DNA of 9,496 nt. It comes from Planctomycetales bacterium. GTDB taxonomy: Bacteria; Planctomycetota; Phycisphaerae; SM23-33. The notes beneath the pieces are model-generated. The model did no database searches. It saw nothing but the letters and a program-made list of their open reading frames with translations, and was not told where the DNA came from. A program made the position numbers and the translations under genes. The stretch spans positions 1 through 9,496 of the forward strand of contig DAOVLS010000068.1 in NCBI GenBank assembly GCA_030631125.1, in the 5' to 3' direction. Positions 1-5,938 of this stretch are shown here, one piece after another. The stretch's first letter is position 1. Each line of letters begins with the position of its first letter.

Positions 1-47
1 GATACCGTCAGTCCGCCCCTCGGACAAGATAACCGCTTATTCGGGTT

Positions 48-100
48 GCGTTGCGAAGCGGCATGACGATTTTCAGACTCGGCTTGCCGCTTCGCAGCGC
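48..100. repeat. Strong inverted repeat upstream of the permease gene
   Basis: Positions 48-63 (GCGTTGCGAAGCGGCA) pair with 85-100 (TGCCGCTTCGCAGCGC). This gives a 16-bp stem with one G-T wobble around a 21-nt loop. A reading frame open from the window's left edge stops with TGA at 64-66, inside the loop, so the hairpin could mark the end of an upstream gene, but no T-run follows the stem. It could also be a leader structure of the permease mRNA, whose ATG lies 45 bp downstream, or a copy of a dispersed palindrome. The pairing is directly visible; its role is not known. Confidence 0.7.
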
Positions 101-144
101 GATAGGATTTGACTCGCCCCGTACAGGTCGCTACAACCTTCGAC

Positions 145-1464
145 ATGCCTGCATTGTTATACACATTGGGCGCCTTTGGGCTGATACTTATTCTTGCCCG
201 GCTGAAGTTGCCGTTATCGGCGGCGATTTCCGTCGGCGCGGTGGCCATCGGTGCGTTGTTCGGAATGGGGGCCGGTGGTATCGCCCATGCGGTGCTCGAC
301 GGCGTGGTTTCTCCCGGCACTATCGCCCTGGCGGTCATTATCGCCGTGCTGATAGCGCTTTCGGAGATCATGCGGGCGTCGGGCCAGTTGGAGAGGATCG
401 TCTCGCTTGCAAGGGCGTTTCTCCGCCGACCGGCGGTGGCGATGGCGGCGCTGCCGGCGTTAATCGGGCTGCTGCCGATGCCCGGCGGGGCACTGTTTTC
501 AGCGCCGATGGTCGGATCGGCAGCCGGTGGTGCGAAAGTTTCCGGCGCGCGACTATCGGCCATCAATTACTATTTCCGGCACATATGGGAATGCTGGTGG
601 CCTCTGTATCCGGGAATGATCCTGGCGGTAAGCATAACGAAACTGGACTTTTTGTCCTTTATACGGTTTCAGTTCCCTTTGAGCGTCATCATAGTTGCCT
701 GCGGTCTGCTGATTCTGCGAAAGACGCATCCCGACCTGCACATAGCCGCTCCGCCGCCGCCGAAGGGGACCAAGCGCAAACTACTGAAGGAGACTTCGTC
801 TATCTGGTTAATCGTGGTTGTCTGGGGCATAACGAAATTGCTGCTATTGGCCCTGGTGTACTCGCCACCCCAGCCGAAGGCGGGCGAACCGGCCCTGGCT
901 GGCGCCGATGTGGTGTTCGCTGCAGTGCATGGCTACGTTCCGATTGGTGTGGGGATGCTGGTAAGTCTTCTCTGGACGATTCGTCTCAATCGCCTCGGCT
1001 CTTCGGCGGTCCGCAAAGCCTTCTCGGACAAGCGGGTCTATACGATGGCGCTTCTGGTTATCAGCGTGATGGTCTTCAAGCACATGCTCACCTGCGCCGA
1101 TGCAACCGGACGGATCAGCGTCGAACTGGCCGACGTGAACGTTCAGGTCGTTGTGGTGATTGCGATTCTGCCTTTCATTGCCGGGATGGTAACGGGCATC
1201 GCCGCCGGTTTCGTCGGGACGAGTTTCCCGATTGTAATGGGCCTGATACCGGCGGGCGAACCGATACCGGCCTATATCGCGCTGGCGTTTTTCTTCGGGC
1301 ACATGGGACAGCTGCTAAGCCCGATGCACCTGTGCCTGATCCTGAGCAATCGCCACTTCAAGACGAGTTTTATGCCGGTCTATAGGATTATTGTTCCACC
1401 CATTATTCTGGCCAGCATACTGGCGGTGGGATATTTCTTTGTACTTCGCGCGATTCTGAGATAA
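145..1464 (+). CDS. DUF401-family integral membrane permease
   Basis: A 439-residue polytopic inner-membrane protein of the DUF401 family, a group of putative carriers in the ion-transporter superfamily related to gluconate and citrate permeases. The substrate is unknown. Family-like motifs are LLPMPGGALFSAPMV at about 109-123 and NYYFRHIWE...WPLYPG at about 141-157. A second, pseudo-symmetric half carries GIAAGFVGTSFPIV (351-364) and FFFGHMGQLLSPMH (382-395). A proline- and lysine-rich loop (about 196-215) probably separates the halves on the cytoplasmic side. The frame extends upstream to a TTG at 109, but the ATG at 145 begins directly with a hydrophobic helix and fits the family better; neither start has a clear Shine-Dalgarno sequence. 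The next gene begins 14 bp after the stop, so the two are probably cotranscribed, which suggests this carrier moves the substrate or product of that enzyme. Confidence 0.85.
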   Translation: MPALLYTLGAFGLILILARLKLPLSAAISVGAVAIGALFGMGAGGIAHAVLDGVVSPGTIALAVIIAVLIALSEIMRASGQLERIVSLARAFLRRPAVAMAALPALIGLLPMPGGALFSAPMVGSAAGGAKVSGARLSAINYYFRHIWECWWPLYPGMILAVSITKLDFLSFIRFQFPLSVIIVACGLLILRKTHPDLHIAAPPPPKGTKRKLLKETSSIWLIVVVWGITKLLLLALVYSPPQPKAGEPALAGADVVFAAVHGYVPIGVGMLVSLLWTIRLNRLGSSAVRKAFSDKRVYTMALLVISVMVFKHMLTCADATGRISVELADVNVQVVVVIAILPFIAGMVTGIAAGFVGTSFPIVMGLIPAGEPIPAYIALAFFFGHMGQLLSPMHLCLILSNRHFKTSFMPVYRIIVPPIILASILAVGYFFVLRAILR

Positions 1465-1478
1465 GGGAACAAGAGAAT

Positions 1479-2591
1479 ATGAAAATCGAATCAATAGAGA
1501 TTTTTCGCGTAGCGATGCCCATGAAAGAGACGTTTCGATGCGCCTGCGGTGACGAGGACGCCGTCGGGACGGTTCTTATCAGGATGACGTCTGCCGACGG
1601 GCTTTACGGATGGGGCGAGAGTTCGCCCGGACAATACCCCGGCTACTGCGGCGAATGGGACGGCGGGCAGTTCCTCGTTACGCGCGAGTTCCTGGCGCCG
1701 AGGCTTATCGGCTGCGACATCCAGTCCGGCCAAGAGTTGCAGGAGCGATTGAGCGTCTATAAAGGCAACAATTTCGCCAAGGCCGCACTGGACCTTGCGT
1801 GGTGGGACCTGTACGCCAGGAGCCGCGGCGAGCCGCTCTGGAAGGCGCTCGGGGGGGCGGGCGATACGGCGGTTGTCGGCACCGGTTCGGGCGTACTGGA
1901 CAGCATCGATACGTTGCTGGAAAGGATACGCAAGATCATCGAAGACGGTTACACCCGAATGAAACTCAAGTACATGCCCGGATGGGGACTGGAGATGCTC
2001 TCTGCGGTCCGGGGGGCGTTTCCCGATATTACACTCCACATCGACTGCAACAGCGCCTACACGCTCGACGACCTGCCCATGCTGCGGCAACTGGATAAGT
2101 ACAACCTGGCGATGGTCGAGCAGCCTCTGATGAACGACGACCTTGCAGACCACGCCAAACTCCACCGCGAAATCTCGACGCCAATCTGCCTGGATGAGAG
2201 CATCACCTCGGCCGACAAGGCCCGCAAGGCCATCGAGATGGGCGCTTGCCAGTACATTAACATCAAGCCGGGCAGGGTCGGCGGCCTGACCAACGCCGTC
2301 GCCATCCACAACATCGCTCAGGAAGCCGACATCCCCTGCTGGGTCGGCGGGATGATAGAGTCAGCCGTTGGGGTCGCCCACAATACCGCAATGGCAACGC
2401 TGTCGAACATTCGATACCCTTCCGATATTCCGGTATCGAAGTCTCACTTCGGCGAGGACCTCGCCAGTCCCGAAACCGTCCTTTCCGCTCCGTCGCAGAT
2501 GACCGCCCAGCCCGGCCCTGGAATAGGCGTCGAACCGGTCCCGGAACGGTTGGAAAAAATGACGGTGGAACGGGCCATACTACGCGCGTGA
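1479..2591 (+). CDS. Enolase-superfamily enzyme, N-succinylamino acid racemase / o-succinylbenzoate synthase type
   Basis: A 370-residue member of the muconate-lactonizing-enzyme subgroup. After the N-terminal capping domain (about 1-125), the barrel shows the full catalytic set: KLK at 162-164 (K164 a catalytic base), metal ligands D189 (IDCN), E214 (VEQP) and D239 (LDES), and the second lysine K263 in NIKPGRVGG. The GGMIES...AHN stretch (290-302) and a GIGVEP end are typical of MenC type 2 and N-acylamino acid racemases. From family knowledge, an arginine three residues after that lysine (here R266) marks the branch with N-succinylamino acid racemase activity. No menaquinone gene is nearby, so a racemase role, or another reaction via a similar enolate, seems likelier than vitamin K synthesis. 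The ATG at 1479 follows a purine-rich AAGAGAA site. Fold and active site are clear; the substrate is inferred. Confidence 0.88.
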   Translation: MKIESIEIFRVAMPMKETFRCACGDEDAVGTVLIRMTSADGLYGWGESSPGQYPGYCGEWDGGQFLVTREFLAPRLIGCDIQSGQELQERLSVYKGNNFAKAALDLAWWDLYARSRGEPLWKALGGAGDTAVVGTGSGVLDSIDTLLERIRKIIEDGYTRMKLKYMPGWGLEMLSAVRGAFPDITLHIDCNSAYTLDDLPMLRQLDKYNLAMVEQPLMNDDLADHAKLHREISTPICLDESITSADKARKAIEMGACQYINIKPGRVGGLTNAVAIHNIAQEADIPCWVGGMIESAVGVAHNTAMATLSNIRYPSDIPVSKSHFGEDLASPETVLSAPSQMTAQPGPGIGVEPVPERLEKMTVERAILRA

Positions 2592-2691
2592 GCCGATAGG
2601 CCGGTTCGACAGGCGCAAAGCGACCATTACGGAATCCGCCTTTTATGCCGGTGCAAGATGCCTGTTCTGGCTGAATTTTCCTGAAAACACC

Positions 2692-2720
2692 TTGTCAGTT
2701 TGGCGAATTTCGTCTATAAT
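2692..2720 (+). promoter_or_regulatory. Sigma70-type promoter of the PEP-CTERM gene
   Basis: TTGTCA (2692-2697) and a perfect TATAAT (2715-2720) are separated by exactly 17 bp. Transcription would start near 2727, leaving a 5' leader of about 80 nt before the ATG at 2806. This is the best promoter match in the window. It makes the downstream gene an independent unit rather than part of the permease/racemase operon. No operator-like repeat was seen next to it. Confidence 0.75.
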
Positions 2721-2805
2721 ATAGTTACTCGTTGCAGAACAGCATTTCTTGTAAGGCTTATCCTATTCATAGGCTGATTTCGTCAAGACAAGAAGGAGCA
2801 GAAAT

Positions 2806-3483
2806 ATGAAACGGCAAATGTCCAGGCAGGTTTTAGTGTCTTTTGTGGTGTTGTGTTGGTTGGTTTTGGGGTGGGTCTGCCCGCCACAAGCGCACGCCGA
2901 CGTTGTTGTTCCCGATCCTTCGCTGCCTCCGGTCGCGGGGTGGTATGAAGGCGATCCGCTCTCACAGGTAGCCGATTACACTACCGCCCAGGCCACCGAG
3001 ATACGCATGTCGAATTTCCGGAACATCGTCCGGTCAAACGTCGGGGCGGATGAGTTGCTCAACTTCGACGTAACGCTTACGGCCATGGCGTCGATGGGCG
3101 GCAGCCCGGGAATGCCCGTCTCCTTCGACGGCCCGCTAGAGGTCCTGGTCTTCGGAAAGGCCGGTCTGACCACCGGCGACTTCGTCGCTGAGATCGTATC
3201 GGCCTACTGCACAGGGTCAATCGGCCTGCTAACCGGTATTATCCGCGAAAACCCGACCTTTGCCTCTATGGGCCATATCGGGATTACTGACATCGGCGGC
3301 GGCCTCTTCAATATCGACAGTTTCTTCGACATCTTCACGGAACTGTCGGTTGACGGCGGCCAGTCCTTTTCGCCCGACACCAACGGCCCGCACCACATGG
3401 TGCTCGTTCCCGAACCGGGCGTTTTGATACTGTTGGTCGCCGGCGGGGCGGTAATGATTCGCAGAAGGCGGCGTCAGGCCTGA
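2806..3483 (+). CDS. Exported PEP-CTERM sorting-signal protein of unknown function
   Basis: A 225-residue exported protein. It has a basic start, a hydrophobic core (about 8-23) and a likely signal peptidase I site after AHA (A31). The cysteine at 24 does not sit in a good lipobox. The C-terminus is a PEP-CTERM signal: VPEP at 201-204, a hydrophobic helix (205-218) and an RRRRR cluster (219-223). By family knowledge such proteins are recognised by an exosortase, which removes the tail and directs the protein to the envelope or outside. The middle part (about 60-195) is rich in Gly, Asp and Ser and contains an FFDIFTELSVDGG stretch like those seen in other planctomycete-type PEP-CTERM proteins; I recognise no enzyme domain. 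An AAGGAG ribosome site lies 7 bp before the ATG. No exosortase gene is in the window. The stop codon is 9 bp from the end of the convergent MoxR gene. Confidence 0.85.
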   Translation: MKRQMSRQVLVSFVVLCWLVLGWVCPPQAHADVVVPDPSLPPVAGWYEGDPLSQVADYTTAQATEIRMSNFRNIVRSNVGADELLNFDVTLTAMASMGGSPGMPVSFDGPLEVLVFGKAGLTTGDFVAEIVSAYCTGSIGLLTGIIRENPTFASMGHIGITDIGGGLFNIDSFFDIFTELSVDGGQSFSPDTNGPHHMVLVPEPGVLILLVAGGAVMIRRRRRQA

Positions 3484-3502
3484 CGGCCCATCTCAGGCCG
3501 TC
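3482..3502. terminator. Possible shared stem-loop at the convergent gene ends
   Basis: GACGGCC (3482-3488) and GGCCGTC (3496-3502) form a perfect 7-bp stem with a 7-nt loop, overlapping both convergent stop codons. An overlapping palindrome TCAGGCCTGA lies at 3474-3483. No T-run follows on either strand, so a classical intrinsic terminator is doubtful. The pairing could still slow polymerase or protect mRNA ends. Confidence 0.25.
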
Positions 3503-4500
3503 TGCGGAACCGTATCGAGTACCCGTCGGATGATCTCGTCGGGTTCGATACCTTCTGCCTGGCCTTCGAACGAGAGGATTAACCGGTGGCGGAGGGATGG
3601 GTGTACGACTTTCCCGACGTCCTCGAAGGCGATGTTGGCTCGCCCGTCGCGCAGAGCGAGGACCTTCGCTGCCAGGATAATCGCCTGCCCGCCGCGAGGG
3701 CTTGAGCCGTAGCGGACGAACTTGTCGGTTGTCTCGGGTGCGTGTTCGCTGCCGGGGTGCGTCGCCAGCACAAGCCGGCCTATGTAATCCTTCACGTGCG
3801 CCGCCACTACCACCTGACGAACTGCCTGACGCATTTCATCCACCCGGCCGCCCGTAACGACCTTCTCGGCAGAGGGTGTTTCTGCGCCGGTGGTGCGGTC
3901 GAGAATGGCTGTCAGTTCGTCCAGTTGCGGCGAGCGGACGTGAATCTTGAACATGAACCGGTCCAGTTGAGCCTCAGGAAGCGGGTAAGTGCCTTCCATC
4001 TCCAGCGGGTTCTGCGTCGCAAGGACCAGGAACGGCGAAGGCAGACGATGCCGCCGGCGGGCGACGGTAACGGTCTGCTCGGCCATTGCTTCGAGCACCG
4101 CCGATTGCGTCTTGGGCGTTGCGCGGTTAATTTCGTCGGCGAGAACGATGTTGCCGAAGATAGGCCCGCGCTGGAAGTGGAAGCCCTTGCTACCGGTCTC
4201 GTCGGCCTCAACGATATTGGTCCCGATGATGTCGGTCGGCATCAGGTCGGGCGTGAACTGTATGCGGCTGAAGGAAAGGTCCAGCGCTTCGGCGAGCGTG
4301 CGGACAAGCAGCGTCTTTCCCAGCCCCGGAACGCCCTCCAGCAAAGCGTGCCCGCCGGTCAGCAGGCAGGTCATCACCTCATCGACCACCTCGCCCAGCC
4401 CGACGATCACCCGCCCGACCTGCTCGGTAATCCTCGCGTAGTCGGCATCGAAGGCCTCGGCCACCTGCTCGAAAGTCTCGATATTTTCCGAATCGGACAT
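3493..4500 (-). CDS. MoxR-family AAA+ ATPase
   Basis: A 335-residue cytoplasmic ATPase of the MoxR class, chaperone-like proteins that usually act with von Willebrand A-domain proteins to mature or insert partner proteins. Walker A is GVPGLGKT (56-63), Walker B is IVLADE (118-123), sensor 1 is in LATQNP (160-165, N164), LPEAQLDRF follows at 174-182, and sensor 2 lies in GSSPRG (265-270). A C-terminal helical lid domain (about 220-335) completes the normal length. The ATG is preceded by AAAGGA with short spacing. It lies 33 bp downstream of a small membrane-protein gene on the same strand and is probably cotranscribed with it. Unusually, no DUF58 or VWA gene follows; the operon ends here against the convergent PEP-CTERM gene. 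The family call is secure; the target is unknown. Confidence 0.95.
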   Translation of the reverse strand: MSDSENIETFEQVAEAFDADYARITEQVGRVIVGLGEVVDEVMTCLLTGGHALLEGVPGLGKTLLVRTLAEALDLSFSRIQFTPDLMPTDIIGTNIVEADETGSKGFHFQRGPIFGNIVLADEINRATPKTQSAVLEAMAEQTVTVARRRHRLPSPFLVLATQNPLEMEGTYPLPEAQLDRFMFKIHVRSPQLDELTAILDRTTGAETPSAEKVVTGGRVDEMRQAVRQVVVAAHVKDYIGRLVLATHPGSEHAPETTDKFVRYGSSPRGGQAIILAAKVLALRDGRANIAFEDVGKVVHPSLRHRLILSFEGQAEGIEPDEIIRRVLDTVPQTA

Positions 4501-4533
4501 AATTCCTTTCTTATAGCCGCGAACGACGCGAAC

Positions 4534-4959
4534 TCAATAACCAAAAGGTTTCATTCTTACCGCATAGTACATAAACGGTTCTGAAAGACCGACACCTATC
4601 GCAAGGACCACTGCAAAAAAGAAGATGCCGTAGCCAATGTACGAATAGAACAGCCCACGCCTCATCCGACCCGGGTCTTTACACCACCAGACGAAGACCA
4701 GATTCACGAGAGGCCATCCCCACAGCAACCCCCAAGCCAGATAGGTCAGCCAATTCATGTTCTCATGACCGAGCCCTCCTATGAGAGGAATTGCGATATC
4801 ACGAGTGAACCACGAAGACGGCACCCCCATTTCATTGAACTCATGGACTAAATAGTAGTTAAGACCCTCGCAAAGCCAGGAATACAGGCAGAGGAGCAGA
4901 AAAACCCATGCAAAAGTATAAACGGTAAGCAGAATTCTTTGTCCGACGCACTTTCTCAT
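4534..4959 (-). CDS. Small three-helix membrane protein of unknown function
   Basis: I do not recognise this 141-residue protein. Three hydrophobic segments are visible at about 8-30, 70-92 and 103-126. A loop of about 40 residues (30-69) contains YYLVHEFNEMG and GGLGHEN, and a short basic loop with CKDPGRMRR (93-101) points to the cytoplasm by the positive-inside rule. This places the 30-69 loop outside only if the topology is N-in, which is not certain because the N-terminus is also basic (MRK, R8). The protein is rich in Trp, Tyr and Phe, and the gene looks richer in A+T than its neighbours. An AAGG site precedes the ATG by 8 bp. It sits 58 bp after tatD and 33 bp before the MoxR gene on the same strand, so a partnership with the MoxR ATPase is possible but only suggested by position. 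Confidence 0.75.
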   Translation of the reverse strand: MRKCVGQRILLTVYTFAWVFLLLCLYSWLCEGLNYYLVHEFNEMGVPSSWFTRDIAIPLIGGLGHENMNWLTYLAWGLLWGWPLVNLVFVWWCKDPGRMRRGLFYSYIGYGIFFFAVVLAIGVGLSEPFMYYAVRMKPFGY

Positions 4960-4982
4960 TGTGGCGCCTTTTCAAAATGGAA

Positions 4983-5000
4983 CTGTTCGCGCTGTTCGCG
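4983..5000. repeat. Perfect 9-bp tandem duplication CTGTTCGCG
   Basis: Two exact copies of CTGTTCGCG stand head to tail at 4983-4991 and 4992-5000, between the end of tatD and the start of the small membrane-protein gene. They cover the expected start point of the candidate promoter at 5005-5034, where an operator could sit. The repeat is visible; any regulatory role is inference. Confidence 0.6.
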
Positions 5001-5004
5001 GTTA

Positions 5005-5034
5005 ATAATAAACGATATTAGACCGTCGTGTCGA
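5005..5034 (-). promoter_or_regulatory. Candidate promoter for the membrane protein / MoxR pair
   Basis: Read on the minus strand, TCGACA (5029-5034) and TATTAT (5005-5010) are 18 bp apart, each one base from consensus. Transcription would begin near 4998. The -35 box lies in the last codons of tatD, so the membrane protein and MoxR genes could be transcribed apart from tatD. The match is fair, not strong. Confidence 0.35.
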
Positions 5035-5800
5035 GTGCGAAGAATCGGATTGCATTGGCGGTGGTTTGTTCAGCCAGGGTTTTTGGAGTCGTCCTTCGGA
5101 CGATTGCTAAACATTCCGCGACGTGGACGACGTTTGCCGGTTCGTTTATTTTCATTTTTCGGACCGGTTCGGGCGACAGGTAGGGCGCGTCGGTCTCGAT
5201 AATGATGCGGTCGTCGCCTGCGAGGGCGGCTCCGGCGCGGATGGCGTCGGCGTTCTTGAACGTTGCGATACCGCTGTAACTGATGAAAGCGCCGATGTCG
5301 AGCACCCGGCGGGCCTCGGCTGGGCCTCCGGTGAAACTGTGAAAGAGTATCTGCTCGCCCGCTATGCCCGATTCGGAAATGACGGAAAGCGTCTCCTCGA
5401 AGGCTTCTCGCGTATGGACGGCGACGGGTTTGCCCAGCCGGTCGGCCAGGGCGAGTTGCTCTGCGAAGACGCGCCGCTGAACGTCGCGAGGCGAGAAATC
5501 ATAGTGATAATCCAGACCAATCTCGCCGACGGCGACGTTTTTCGAGTGGGCAGCCAATTCCTCCAGACGTTCGAGATAATCTTCGCCGGCGTTTTTGGCG
5601 TCGTGCGGATGGACACCTGCGGTGCAATAGACCTGTGTGAATTGTCTGGCAATCTCGGCAGCAGTAACGCTGTCGATGATGCGTGCGGTCGCGCATATTA
5701 CCGCGACGACCCCGGCTTCATCGGCCCGCGCCAGGACATTATCCAACTCCGGTCCCAGCCGCTTGTCGGTCAGATGGCAATGTGTGTCAATGAGTTTCAT
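5018..5800 (-). CDS. TatD-family metal-dependent hydrolase (DNase)
   Basis: A 260-residue cytoplasmic TIM-barrel hydrolase. Members are metal-dependent 3'-5' exonucleases acting on DNA and are linked to repair of damaged ends. The metal and catalytic residues are all present: H7 and H9 in DTHCH, E93 in AVGEIGLDYH, H129 in AVHTREA, H154 in LFHSFTG, and D204 in IETDAPYLSPEP. Length is normal. The reading frame stays open far upstream through the antisense of the serpin gene, but family alignment puts the start at the ATG at 5800 (MKLIDTHCHL). A second ATG at 5836 would add 12 residues; neither has a clear ribosome site. It is divergent from the serpin gene and followed by the small membrane protein on the same strand. 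Which of the TatD, YcfH or YjjV branches it belongs to cannot be told. Confidence 0.93.
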   Translation of the reverse strand: MKLIDTHCHLTDKRLGPELDNVLARADEAGVVAVICATARIIDSVTAAEIARQFTQVYCTAGVHPHDAKNAGEDYLERLEELAAHSKNVAVGEIGLDYHYDFSPRDVQRRVFAEQLALADRLGKPVAVHTREAFEETLSVISESGIAGEQILFHSFTGGPAEARRVLDIGAFISYSGIATFKNADAIRAGAALAGDDRIIIETDAPYLSPEPVRKMKINEPANVVHVAECLAIVRRTTPKTLAEQTTANAIRFFALDTTV

Positions 5801-5938
5801 ACGGGCAATGATATTGAGCGAGGTCGGTGTTGGCATAGCGAATTTTTTTGATATCTGTGAATCTATTTCGACGTGAGGGCGTCTATTATGTTGGATAGGG
5901 TGATTTTGTGCGCCCGTAACGAAAGAAAGGAGCAGGAA
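5801..5938. promoter_or_regulatory. Divergent tatD / serpin control region
   Basis: This 138-bp gap must hold the 5' signals of two diverging genes. It contains an A+T-rich run (5841-5849, AATTTTTTT) and a TATTAT at 5884-5889 that could be a -10 box for the serpin gene, but no good -35 box is found 16-18 bp before it. A strong AAGGAG ribosome site at 5927-5932 serves the serpin ATG. No convincing promoter toward tatD was found. Confidence 0.4.

Noticed and set aside
1..112. Open frames from the left edge ending at TGA 64-66 (21 codons) and TGA 110-112 (36 codons)
   Set aside because: Either could be the end of an upstream gene, but the fragments are too short to recognise and two frames are open at once, so no coding call is made.
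51..1385. A 444-codon open frame overlapping the permease gene on the same strand
   Set aside because: Its translation is Arg/Gly-rich without recognisable motifs, while the other frame gives clear membrane helices and DUF401 motifs. It is a GC-driven shadow frame.
2611..2645. Possible terminator after the racemase gene (AGGCG ... CGCCTTTT)
   Set aside because: The stem is only 5 bp with a 21-nt loop; too weak to call, despite the T-run.
2735..2800. Possible structured leader in the PEP-CTERM gene 5' region (CCTAT/ATAGG near 2763-2774)
   Set aside because: Only a 5-bp stem with a 2-nt loop; no riboswitch or thermometer pattern recognised.
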